Source of the DNA: Eucalyptus grandis
Taxonomy: Eukaryota > Streptophyta > Magnoliopsida > Myrtales > Myrtaceae
NCBI RefSeq assembly: GCF_016545825.1
Contig: NC_052612.1
Coordinates: forward strand, 47,289,738-47,353,737
DNA length: 64,000 bases
Reading direction: 5' to 3'
Positions 1 through 12,114 of the stretch are shown piece after piece. The notes below the pieces were generated by a model. It was given only the letters and a program-made list of their open reading frames with translations. It searched no databases and was not told the DNA's origin. Positions within the stretch are counted from its first letter, which is position 1. Each line of letters starts with the position of its first letter. A program made the translations under genes and the position numbers.

Positions 1-110
1 ACTCTGTTGTGGGATGGATTGCTCCTCTATATTTTTTCCCTTATAAAAATCTATGCACAATTTAGTACTTAAAGTTATGGATGAAAGTATCTCACATATT
101 CTGTGAACAG

Positions 111-3100
111 GAGAGAGGACTTCTTCCTCTATCAGCTGCTTTGTTGTCATCATCAATACAATTGGAAGTAGGACATGCGATGTTCTTTCATGTAGAGATC
201 GTGTCATCAATTGGTGCTATAATATTTTCTCTGCTCCTCTGCCAGTCAGGTATAGTTAACAACATATGACTCAATTTCTTCCCTTATAAATTTAGGGATT
301 CTTGGGATTTACTTGTTTATCTATGTCAGGCTTACTTTTCCTTGCACATCAACCTGAACTTTCTTCTACAATAGTCCATTGCCTGAAGGGTGGCGATTCT
401 ACCAGAAAAGAGGATTGCCTCCCACTTCGTTATGCGTCCATCTTATTATCCAAAGGTTTCTTCTGCGGGTCAGAAGAAGTAGGCATGATACTTGAGATGC
501 ATTTGAGAGTGGTCAGTTTACTTTCTTTTTAGAATATTTTGGTGATTCCAGCATTTTGTTTCCATGTTCCACATGGTGGTAACGAGTTGTTTACATCCTC
601 TTTTTGTAGGTTAACGCCATTGATCATTTGCTTACATGCACTCCTCACTCTGAAGAATTCTTATGGGTTTTGTGGGAACTTTGTGCGCTTTCTAGGTGGA
701 TTTGGCTTTACCTTTTTGGTGCTCTGTAGATTGCTTTTAGAGCATTAGCAGCATTGACAAAGACTTGTTTTTGATGGCAGATCTGACTGTGGACATCAGG
801 CTTTGTTGGTTCTTGGATTTTTTCCAGAGGTATGTCTCACTGTGCTTAAAGCATAACTGTTTTACTCAGGGATAAATGAGATGTACTTTTGCTAGATGAC
901 TAAGGACAATATTGTATGCAAGTTGCTAGAGTTGGACTTTCAATCTGGCAAATAGCATTTATGCTGTTTTGACTTGTTTGGCCAGTGACTTATCATTCTT
1001 TTTCATAGGCTATTGCAGCATTGATTGAGGCGTTGCGCTCAGTCAAGGAGTCAGAGCCTGCTGCAAAGAGTGGTGGTAGTGAGCTGCGATTATTAAGCTT
1101 GGATATTTTAGCAAAGAGTAGTGGTTGTCTGTGAATTAGGAACTAACTCAGATTGTTTTGTCTTTTCAGGAGCTTCACCCCTGGATGTTGCGATTTTTCA
1201 TTCAGCAGCAGAGATTTTTGAAATCATTGTTACTGATTCCACAGCATCTTCTCTGGGCTCTTGGATTGAACGTGCAGTTGAACTTCATGGAGCTTTACAT
1301 TCCTCATCCCCAGGGTCAAATAGAAAAGACGCTCCCACACGACTTTTGGAATGGATAGATGCTGGTGTAGTTTATCACAAAAATGGGGCTGTTGGTCTTC
1401 TACGGTATGCCGCTGTGTTAGCTTCTGGCGGAGATGCTCACTTAACTTCAACTAGTATTCTAGTTTCAGATCTCATGGATGTTGAACATGCTGTTGGAGA
1501 TCCTTCCGGTGGTTCTGATATAAATGTAATGGAGAATCTTGGGAAAATAATCTCTGAGAAAACATTTGACGGAGTTGCACTTCGTGATTCTTCTGTAGCT
1601 CAGCTGACAACAGCATTTCGGATTTTAGCTTTCACATCTGAGAACTCTGTATGTGTTTTTTATCTTGAAATGTATATAATTTACAATAATTTTTTAGTGG
1701 CTTACTTTAGACTTGTTGGTGTAGACTGTTGCTGCAACGCTATATGATGAAGGTGCTGTTACAGTTATCTACACTGTTTTAATTAACTGTAGATTTATGC
1801 TTGAGAGGTCCTCAAACAGTTACGGTGAGTTTTTCCTTGTCTTAGTGGAATGCCTTCTTCTTATGGTGCTTAAATTATCACTAATTATATTGTGGTTTTT
1901 TAATTAATGAACTAATACACTATTATCTTCTCGTACATGATCTGGCTTTGTTGAGTTTTTGAATTTTTCAAGGTTTGGTTTTGATCTCCCTTCTTCAAGA
2001 GATATAGTGTGGAGCTTTTGTATTGGTCTATAGATTGTGTTGATTTTACTGGATGCTTAGTCTGTGGAACCTTAATATTGTTCTTGATGTTTGCTTTCCT
2101 CTGCCTAATGACTATAATGCTTTTGGTCTTTATATCTTTGTTGCATTGACCTGCAGTTGAGACTCATGCTTTGTGCTGTCTGGAATACGTAATGGATTAA
2201 GGGGTTTAGCATGTAAAAATTTCTTTGTCATGTTAATTGTTGAGCTTATATGGACTTTGCTTGAACTTTTAAATGAGGGAGTTGTACTGCTGTTATTGCC
2301 ATAGATATCGATCTATCTTTCTTCCTGTAATTCTTAGGGAAAATTTGATATTTATATATGGATCACAACTGGTGGGATCCTTTTTATACCTTTACAAAGC
2401 CTCAGTCCTGAATTTTTCTGATTGCAACTCTTCTAAATATCTTCTCAATCTCATCAGAGAGAGGTTCAAATTCCAGTGTTTAACTTGGACGTTTTTATTG
2501 CATGTCTTCCCTTATCAGAATTCTTGCACACGCAGTTTTCTGTTTCTTGGGGTAAAAATTCAGATTTTATTAACTAATTGCTCAGCTCTTAAACCTTTTT
2601 TCCTATTATGTCTTCATAATGCTTGTGTCTGCAGTGTGGAGTTTGTTGCATAGCCTTTTATGCTTTTCTTCATGGTGCAAGACTGGGATGTGCTACATTA
2701 GTTGTTTTGAGAGATCTGCCACTAAAACCTCCTCCCCTGGAGTTTGGACTTCTGTTTTTAGTGATTTTCTTCCTGCACTCTGTGTGAACGATTTGCTTTT
2801 TACAGATTACCTTGTTGACGATGGAACTGAATGCAACTCCACATCGGATTTGCTTTTGGAACGGAATCGGGAGCAGAGCCTGATTGATCTTTTGATTCCT
2901 GCCCTGGTTCTGCTGATCAACCTTTTGAAGAAACTACAGGTTGGTCAAATCTGAATTACTGGTGCATTTGCTGGATGTCATTTCTGTAAAATCCTTCATG
3001 GGCATCATAAGGAAGTGTTCTATGGAATGTCTCAACTCACTGGCACCAAAATGATAAAGTAGCCAATGTCAATGTCAAATCCAATTTCCAGTCTTCTGGT

Positions 3101-6100
3101 TTTCTTTTCATCCTTTTAGTAGAATGTGGGCCAGAAGTTTTCCAATATATGATGCAGGCTTCTATTAGGCATCAAAATATGGGGGGAGATGGTTAGAAAA
3201 ATTCTAGCTCATTTAAAATTAAGGATATGGAAGACATTCAGCCTCAAACCCTCTTCCTGGAGCACACACACATTCACAGAGAATCCACCTACAGGGGAAA
3301 ATATTGGTTGGCATTGTTGTTGGTACTTTTAGTTTGGATTTTGGAGTACTTGATATTTCACTTATCTTGTCCTATTATGGTTTGGAAAGCTTCAAGTCTT
3401 AGTCTTTGGATGTCAATATTCATACATGTGAAGTTTGGATCGTTTAGCACAGCGGCATGATGAATATGGTGCACATGTGACTCAAAAGAAAGATCCCTAT
3501 TTAGCACTGGAAAATACATTATAGTTTGAGAGAAAACCAACTAAGTGTGCACAGTTTGAATCCGTTTCCATCTAGGTCTATCATATGTTTATCTAGCAAA
3601 CAAAGGAAATGTTTCGTCAAATTGGTATTTCTTCACATTTTGCTTCACTTCTTCCCTCCAATCATAGCATAAGTATATAGTCTGAGCTTATATAGCATGC
3701 AACAAATTTTCTTTTTGATGGGCCAACATGCGACAATATTTTGCTAGAACTGAAACATTCTGCTTTCATACAGGAAGCAAATGAGCAGCACAGAAATACA
3801 AAACTAATGAACGCCCTTCTGAGATTGCATCGAGAATTGAGGTGACGTTCAGATTAAAATTGTTTTCATCTTCAGCAACTGCCAATGTGCTTATCTGCTT
3901 GTTATTGATCTTTTACAGCCCCAGACTAGCTGCATGTGCAGCAGATCTATCTGCTTCATACCCTGATTCTGCTCTTGGATTTGAAGCTGTCTGCCATCTC
4001 ATCGTGTCTTCTCTTGCTTATTGGCCAGTGTTTGGATGGGCTCCTGGCCTGTTCCACTCTCTCCTTGCAAGCGTTCAAACAACTTCAGTTCTGGCCTTGG
4101 GTCCAAAGGAGACCTGCAGTTTTATGTGTCTTTTGGTATGTAATTGAAAGTCTGAAACCTGAAGATATTATGGACGCTTGTGGTTAGATGACTTGTGCTT
4201 TGTTCACTATATATATTTGTATATATATTGTATATGATTTTAATATTTTAAGCTGCATTTCCTCTGAACTTTGTTCTGACTACTTTTGTCTTGAATCCAT
4301 TCTGTGTGGCTAGAATGATTTGTTACCTGAAGAAGGTATCTGGCTTTGGAAGAAAGGGATGCCTGTGTTGAGTTCCCTGAGGATGTTGGCTATCGGTACA
4401 TTATTAGGACGTCAAAAGGAGAAAGAGGTGAACTGGTATCTGAAACCTGAATTTCGTGAGAAGGTTCTCAGCCAATTAACCCCGCAGCTTGGCCAGATTG
4501 CACAGATGATCAAACATTATGCAGTCTCTGTATGTTACTCACTTATTATATTCATTGGATTTCCTAGTAATGAAAAGGACCGTTACTCTTGTTATATTTG
4601 TAGAATTAGAATTGTTGTTAGATGGATGCTCCATTAGATGTTGTAATTCATCTCATTGCACTGTTCTTGACAGGCATTGGTCGTAATTCAAGACATGCTT
4701 AGAATTTTCATAATTCGAATTGCCTGCCAGAAAGTTGAAAGTGCCTCCATACTCCTTGAGCCCATCTTCAGTGGGGTCCTTGATCATTTCACTTTAATTT
4801 CTCCATTGGATATAGATAATTACAAGGTGACCATATTCTTCCACCATTATTGCTTCTCTCGTAAAGTTGACTAGGCATGACATAATATGCCTTTTTCAGG
4901 TTTACAGATATCTCGATTTCCTTGCTTCTTTATTGGAGCATCCTCGGGCCAAGGTCCCCATCTGATCCCTTTCATTTGTCTATCTTTGTCCAGAAGATGC
5001 CTGCAGAAAGGTTTATTGTATTTTTTTTTCTCCCCTTCAGGCCCTATTACTCAAGGCGGGGATGATCCAGATGCTGAAAAAAGTTCTGGAAAGGTGTTTA
5101 GATGCTGTTGATACAGACAAAATTTCAGAGAGTAGAAATATGGTGGATGATGGATTTACGCTGCTTAGTTGGTGCCTCCCTGTGTTTAAGTCATTGTCAC
5201 TGTTGTGTAGTTCCGTGGCAACTTCACAATGTGCTGGGTTAGCTGATTTGTGAGTAGATTGTATCATCTGAGTTGATTATGTTTGTTATTTTTTCAAAGC
5301 TTGGAGCTAACATGATGCTTCCAATTAGGAAAAATACGGAGAACTTTAGCACTGGAGAGTGTGCTTCAATTTTACCTTATCTTCTTAAGTTTTTTCAGGT
5401 GACTTCTTACTTCTCTCATATTAGATTATTGGCTAATCTTAATTCCATGCAAAATCTGTGTAATTTTTCTTTGTGCCGTTTATGTGAACAAATCTCTTTG
5501 CAATGAGGATGCTGTCATGCTGTAATTATTCTTCTTAGTTGTTGCTAATGGAGAATCATGATGTTCTCCAGGTCCTAGGTGTTGGAAAAGAGTTGCTTGC
5601 CTGTGTCAGATCTTTCAAAGAAATCAGTTCTTGCAAAGAAGGTCGTGATTCTTTGATGGCTGCTTTTGGTTCCTTTAGCAGTTCTGTGGTACATGAGCGA
5701 GACAGAGGACATGGAACTAACCAAATTTATAACGGTAGTGAATCTGGATGGAGCAAATGTGCTCCTTTATTGTGTTGCTGGAAGAAGATGTGGAGTTCTT
5801 CCGAAGCTGGTGATGGTTCATCGTCTTTCGCCACTCAAGGCCTTGATCTATTGTCGTCAGGGTGTTTGTCATTCTGCATGGATGGAAACAGGTTAGCTTC
5901 TTCGGAGATTGTTAGCTCCTTTAGTTGGATTGATTTGCTGTACTTATATTGATTGATGTTGTGGTGACATTAGTAATTTGCGGGCAAGGATGTGGAATTA
6001 TGATTGAAGCATGGAGAATTAAGTAAAATTCAGAATCCTAATTGCAGTGCTAGTTTGTGGTTAGTTGGTTAGAAAGGGCAGAATGCAGAAAGTAGATATT

Positions 6101-9100
6101 CCCTGATTTATCTTTGAGCACTTATCAATGGTATTCAAGGCTGTCTAGTCTGTCCCCGTATTTCTTCCATATTAGGATGCGAATTTGCATGTCCTTAGAA
6201 TTATTGTCAGTACCGCATGACTATAACAAATTGTCAGTCTTAGTGCCTTTTTGTTAGTAGGTCAATGTCCTCTACGTAAACTTTATGAGGGTGATATAAA
6301 CTGTTAAGCTACTTCCAAGTCACCTTAATCAAACTATTTGCACAGATACTGGTGCCTTTTATACTCCTAAAAAGACACTGCTTAAGCAACACAGATGACT
6401 TGTCTTCTGTAGCTTTTTGAAGCTAATTTCAGTAGCTAATATTCAATCACTCATTAGAGCTTTCAGATAATGAGTCTTGCTCATTCTGCCTTAGATGGTG
6501 TTGCATTTCTTGGGTAAAATAACCTTCTTAGGATAATCTATTTGTTGTTGTAATTTCAATGTCTTTGTTGCCAATTATCAGCAATAAGCTCACTTTTCTG
6601 TGGTAATTGATCAGATTGAACCTGAAGGGGGTTGGTATGGTGAAATTACTTTTTGGGCTTTCAGATGATGGGAATGCGACCGACAGTTTTTTTGAGGAAA
6701 ACCTTAATTATTGTAAAGGTTTAAATGCTCTGTTGGGTTCAATGGGCGAAAACAATGACCATGAGACTGGTCCTTTTCAGGTAAAAGATATATAAGTTGC
6801 CTATTTTTCTGCAATTTCTCTTCATGGCATTGCTGACATATTACACTGAACAGATCCCAGACTCTGTAAAATCATTGCTTCTGTTATTGGTGAATCCCAT
6901 TGGTGCCATTGATGTGGTTGATATAGTTTTTGGTGAGGCTGTCTTGTCGTCAAATGATGATCTGGTTTCTACGGACATGCAGTCTGCTATAGATGGCTGT
7001 CTTGAAAGAACTGATGAGTTACTCCAGCTAGGAGGACTAGGAGATAAATTCCTTTGGGAATGTCCAGAAACTTTGCCCGATAAGACAGCTCTTCCATTAA
7101 AAAGGAAAATGTCATCTCTAGAAGGCCAAGGTAGGCGTGCCAGAGGGGAGAATGCACCTTCTGATCTTGCAGCCTCTGGTGCATTTTCACGTGGTTCAGG
7201 TCAATCTGTAGCTCCCGCTGGTCCTACACGCAGAGATACATTCCGTCTGCGCAAACCAAATACCAGCAGGCCTCCATCTATGCATGTGGATGACTATGTC
7301 GCACGGGAGAGAAATGTTGATGGTGTTAGTGATGTCATTGCAGTTCCACGTGTAGGATCAACTAGTGGAAGACCTCCTTCAATCCATGTAGATGAGTTTA
7401 TGGCTAGACAAAGGGAACGGCAGAGTTCTTCTGCCACAATAGTTGGTGAGGCAGTAGCACAAGTGAAAAATGCAGCTCCTGCTAGCGATGGAGAGAAAGA
7501 GGTCAAAAAACCTAAGCAATTGAAGACAGATTTAGATGATGATTTACAGGGTATTGATATCGTGTTTGATGGTGAAGAATCTGAAACTGATGACAAGATG
7601 CCCTTCCCCCAGCCAGATCATAATCTGCAACCATCTGCCCCTGTCACTGCCGAGCAAAGTTCCCCCCACTCAATCGTTGAGGAGACAGAAAGTGATGCTC
7701 ATGAAAGCAGTCAATTTTCTCGTATGGGTACGCCTGTTGCGTCCAATGCTGATGAAAACACCCAAAGTGAGTTTTCTTCGAGGATGTCAGTTTCACGTTT
7801 GGAGAAGCCATTGACCCGAGAACCAAGTGTGACCTCAGATAAAAGGTTCTTTGATCATATTAATGATGTGAAGGATCCGATTACAGGAAAGAGCTCTGGT
7901 ATGTTTGATGCTGCGGCCGCAGCAAACAATCCTGGATTTCCTGTTTCGCCATATGCTATGGCATCAGCATCGTCATCTGGGCAATCACGTGTTGATTCTA
8001 GGATGAGTCCTCAGACATTATACCCAAAACACAGTCCGCATCATGCAGGAAACCTTCATGGTGCAGGAACTCAGGGATCCTATGACCAGAAATATTTGCA
8101 GAATCAACCCCCGCTACCTCCCATGCCGCCACCATCATTAGTTCCATCTGTAGTATCTCAGGTTTCCGATTCAGTTCCTAGTCAAGCATCCCCATTTACA
8201 AACAAGATGATTGATGGGCAGTCACCAGTTTCCAGTGCCTTTCATGTAAGCAGATTTATTAATGTCCTTTCGTTTTCTTCATGCTATTGAGCATAAGACA
8301 CAGAAGATCATTTCTAATGTTATTGCTCGGCTTTCCTTCTGCAGGTTCATTCTGATCACTTGTCTCCATACAGTTCTTCCCCCAGTGGATCCATTAGGCC
8401 TCCCCCGCCACTTCCCCCAACACCACCTCCATTTTTATCCAGTCCCTATGCTATGCCACCTATAAAAGCTTCCACTCCACAGTCGTCAGGTTATGTTCAG
8501 ACAAGCATTGGAATGACAGAATTTCCCCGTGCACCTATTATGCCTTCAACTGATCTGCAACATTCTGCAGCGGGTCCTAGACTTTCATATCCCCCACCTC
8601 CCCTAATGCCTCCCATGGGTTTCAGTAGGCCTGCATCTGTTCCCATGAATTTCTATGGGAGCAACACAATGCAGCAGCATGGAGAGAATCAGCCTAGCAT
8701 CTTGCAGAACTTTCCTCTTAGTCAATCTCCAATGCAGTCAGTACACACTGTTGCACAATTGCAGCCCCTTCAGCCCCCACAACTTCCACAGGTTCCACAG
8801 CCACCTCAGCACCTCAGACCACTTGCTTTTTCTTCGCAGCAGCCGGAGCAAGGATCATCCTTGCAAAACCCAGTACAACAAGGTCATCAGTTACAAGCAC
8901 TGCAGCAGCCACAAATATCTCCTTTGCATGCTTATATCCAGTCACAACAACAAGAATTATCCCATGGTCATCCACGTCAAGAAGTAGAGCATGCTCGACT
9001 CCTGGCTTCTTATCAGCAAGGTGATACGTCCAACCAAAATCAAGATGCAGGAATATCATTATACGATTACTTCAAGTCCCCTGAAGACATCCAGGTTGGT

Positions 9101-9922
9101 TTCTGGAAGCTCTTAGTAAGAATTTTGTGCACTGTAGGCTTATGTTTATCTTTTAGTCTTTTTAATATTTTTTAATTGTGGCAGGCCTTGCTGAGTGATC
9201 GGGACAAGCTCTGTCAGCTTTTGGAACAACATCCAAAATTAATGCAGATGCTTCAGGTTCATTCTCTTTGAAGTTTTAAAGTTCAAGAATCTCTATTTGT
9301 ACTTTTCCCCACCCCCTTATATCTTCAAAATGAGGCCAATTAGGAAGAGGGAAGTGGGGTCAGAGGAAAAATTGGCTGTGGCCGAAGTGAGCATTTCTGA
9401 GTATAGTGCATGTATGCAAGGTGCCACGTTGGCATAGTTTTGGAATCAAGAATTTCTTTTTCCCCAGGCTCAGGATCGGGTATTCGTGTTACTAATCCAT
9501 AGCTATCAAGCATTTCCTCATGTTTATTCTCCACTCTAGAGCATAATTTCATTTCTATTCTCGTCAGTCGTCGACTCATCATATGATTATTTGGTCATTA
9601 TTCCCCCTTTTCCAAGTTGTGGAACGGTGGTAGTACTGATGCTTGTCTTACTATTCAGTAGAAATGTGTCCAGCTCTGGCAAAGCTCTTTTTTTTATATT
9701 TTATCAGTGTCAACGCTTCCGTACCTGTCCTGATGCTTGGTTTTACTGGGGTTTAGTTGCAACACAAGTTTTTATGTCCAAAACGGAAAAAGGAAAAAGA
9801 AAAGGAAAAGAAGGGTTTCCTCACTGTTCCCTCTTCTAATTAGGCTCACAGTTACTTCTGAACTGTTCTGACGTCTGTCCTTTCTCTGGATTGTCTAACA
9901 GGAAAGATTGGGCCAGCTATAA
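111..9922 (+). CDS. VIR: VIRILIZER (VIR) m6A writer-complex subunit, 3' part, multi-exon
   Basis: Large scaffold protein of the nuclear mRNA N6-adenosine methyltransferase complex (with MTA, MTB, FIP37 and HAKAI in plants). About 21 exons are read from frame continuity and GT-AG borders: 111-249, 330-511, 610-695, 781-829, 1009-1123, 1170-1648, 1725-1824, 2806-2939, 3774-3841, 3919-4135, 4314-4529, 4674-4826, 4900-4953, 5041-about 5249, 5300-5398, 5572-5891, 6615-6780, 6854-8245, 8345-9094, 9185-9256, 9902-9922 (ends ERLGQL and TAA). The exon 14/15 junction (5249/5300) is not phase-compatible as I read it. The first exons encode the alpha-helical, ARM-like part. Exon 6854-8245 holds the family hallmarks LGDKFLWECPETLP, RRDTFRLRKPNTSRPPS and LKTDLDDDLQGIDIVFDG. 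Exon 8345-9094 is Pro/Gln-rich low complexity. The N-terminal exons lie before base 1. The identity rests on recalled plant VIR homologues. Introns at 1825-2805, 2940-3773, 5892-6614 and 9257-9901 are the long ones. Confidence 0.93.
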
Positions 9923-10544
9923 CATCGAGATGGGATTTGTCAAAGGTGGTGGTCCTGTTGTATGCCTCATTTGTATGATTTATATATGTTCGATCGCCAA
10001 ATGCGATGTACTCAAAGCGTAGCCTGTTCATTATTTGTTTTTGATATTTGTAACTTAAATTCACTTTGTATATATGTACAATTTTGTCTTGGTCTCGTTT
10101 GCCTTGTTTCTTATTTTGTATGGATTCATTTCAATTTAGTCGCGCTCCTAGGAGCTGTGATGCAGCTAATCACGATCTTCTCTGAGTACTCACTTGATAA
10201 GAATTACAAGAACCAGAGAGTTCTAATATTCTTGTACGGGCTGATTCAAAGCAACCATTTCCTGATAAAGACAATGGTTTGCTAGATGCATGTTGATTAA
10301 TGATTGACAGAGACCAGGCCCGGCTTTTCATCTTTCCATTTCTTGATGGAAGAATGGTAAAAGTTTTAATGCCAACAAAAGCTTTGCTGGCTTCACCTTC
10401 GTTCATTGATTTTTTTTTTCTTTTGGAAATTTCTGTTGAAGAACTTATTTTATTTAATTTCACATTTTGGCAACGATCGATAATAGTATGTTCGTTACTG
10501 CAAATGGCATGAGTAGCATTACATACGGCAAGTCTTGCTCTTTT
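9923..10544 (+). other. VIRILIZER 3' UTR and convergent intergenic spacer
   Basis: This stretch begins at the VIR stop codon and ends where homology to the U-box tandem unit starts. It is AT-rich, with no credible ORF, and several AATAAA-like and T-rich stretches could serve 3' end formation. VIR (plus) and the first U-box copy (minus) converge here, so transcripts could overlap at their 3' ends. I see no other gene in it. Confidence 0.5.
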
Positions 10545-10599
10545 CGTTTAACCATGTTGTGGCACGACATTTTTTTAACAGTTCTGTTTAAATGAAGTT

Positions 10600-11879
10600 T
10601 TACAAAGGAAAAGCTGATTTTCTTCTCATGCTGGATACGAAGAAAGGAACTGAGCAGGAATAAAGGGAGAGTTTCTTCCATGGCCGGGCATGCAATTTGA
10701 GAGTCTGTTTCGCCTTTTCTCTGGTCTTGCTCGTGCCCTCAACTTGGAGGACTAGACACAACTTCGCAGCAACGCCTACTTGCAACATCTCTTGCACGAT
10801 GCTCGGCGTTGCCAAGAACTTGGAGATGGACGAGAGAATCCTGACACCTCTTTCGCTCGCTGTCTCCGAAGCCCTTAGTATCCTCTTCGACACGATGGTG
10901 ATCCCCGCTCGGTGCCTCAACAACTCGGCTCTTCCCTCTGCGCATTGGCACAGCACGTCCAAAAGTATAAGGATCATTTCGCTCTGCCTTTTGTCGCATG
11001 AATCGAGAAGAAGATCGATCAAGACCGGTCACGGCATAGGCTTCCACAGCTTTGACATGGTTCTGACCCATCCGGCAGGCTCGGATAAGCAGTTTCAATG
11101 CAGATTTCGTTGCCTTCCGCGAGACTTGATCACGCAAAAGGCAAACTACTTCAACGAAAAATTCCATTCTCAAACTTGAGAGTTGAATAATATCAACGAC
11201 TTGAAACATCGACTTTAGCAACATTACTGCGTATGCCCTAGGGTCACAGTTTCCGCTCTGCATGATTCGAGTCAATGAGTCGACAAACACTCCGTCGTCG
11301 CCTATGGGATTCTTGAGGCTGGCTTCAGAGTTGTAGATGATAAAGTACGGCCAGAGTCTCATCAAGCGGTCTAGTTGTGACTTCGAAACTGCGACAGTTG
11401 GACGATGTTTCATCTAGTAATGCAGAGCTCGCCGAGGTTTCATTTTTCACTAGCGTCGCCAAGAAGTCAGCGGCACCAGCGGCTTCCATGCAGCATCGAT
11501 TAGCGGCATTCTCGGTGGCAATCGACCGCAGTCTTTTGAGACACTTGTTTCGCATGTCCGGGGACTTGGCCTCGTGGAGGAGCTTAGCAATCTGGGACTC
11601 GCTTATCGGAGGTCTTGGGGTCGGAATCCTTTGGATGCCGTGTGCAGCATTGAGGGTGCACCACGATTGGATGAGCTGCCGGAGCGTGTGGTTGGGCGTC
11701 AATTCGCAGTCTGGAATCGCTTGCTTGGTCACGGGGCATGTGCCGTTCTTGGCGGAGAACAACCACTTCTCGATGTTCTCGCGGTCGTACGTTATCCCTG
11801 TCGGCACCGTGATGGGGTCCTTCATGAGCTGGAGAGAAATTGGGCATAAGAAAAAATAGGGAATATCGACTTCCTCCAT
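10600..11879 (-). pseudogene. U-box E3 ligase PUB22/23-like, copy A (frameshifted)
   Basis: Plant U-box/ARM ubiquitin ligase. The ATG is at 11879 (MEEVDIPYFF). The U-box is intact: CPISLQLMKDPITVPTGITYDR, then CPVTKQ and LTPNHTLRQLIQSWC, with the family linker RIPTPRPPIS after it. The first ARM region reads to about residue 184. Compared with copies C and D, two bases (AG) are missing near 11325-11335, shifting the frame at the LYHLQL segment. One extra T near 11017 (CCGGTCACGG against CCGGCACGG) shifts it again, and a further T near 10674 alters the tail. The remaining ARM blocks lie in the frames 10739-11413 and 10600-11022. A product of about 184+ residues with a complete U-box is still possible. 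PUB22/23 are cytosolic negative regulators of immunity and drought response in Arabidopsis; the role here is inferred. Base-call error in the assembly is the alternative to real decay. Confidence 0.88.
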
Positions 11880-11923
11880 CTGTATCGAAAATATATCACG
11901 AAAGAAACCAAGAACTTTGTAAC

Positions 11924-11925
<2 letters not shown>

Positions 11926-12005
<80 letters not shown>
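11926..12005. repeat. (GA)40 microsatellite in the U-box copy A leader
   Basis: About 80 bases of perfect GA dinucleotide, read as CT on the U-box strand, lie 47 bases upstream of the ATG of copy A. The same tract is about 31 bases in copy C, 34 in copy D and much shorter at copy B. GA tracts in plant leaders can bind BPC/GAGA-type proteins, which is an inference here. Confidence 0.95.
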
Positions 12006-12008
<3 letters not shown>

Positions 12009-12114
12009 AAAAGGGCAAAGGCCAAAGAAGAGCTCAAGAAATGCTTACGAATCCATTCAAGAAGAAGTAAGGGTTTGAACGATTTGATGGAGTTGGTTGA
12101 GTTCAGCTGGGTTC

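Noticed and set aside
2273..2653. 126-codon ORF in a VIRILIZER intron
   Set aside because: It lies within the 1825-2805 intron, has no family resemblance and is bounded by good splice sites of the flanking exons.
11377..11859. Long plus-strand ORFs opposite U-box copies A-D (also 32929-33489 and 51196-51855)
   Set aside because: They are antisense shadows of the conserved U-box reading frame. They contain no recognisable domain, and the GA-repeat ends encode only Arg-Glu runs.
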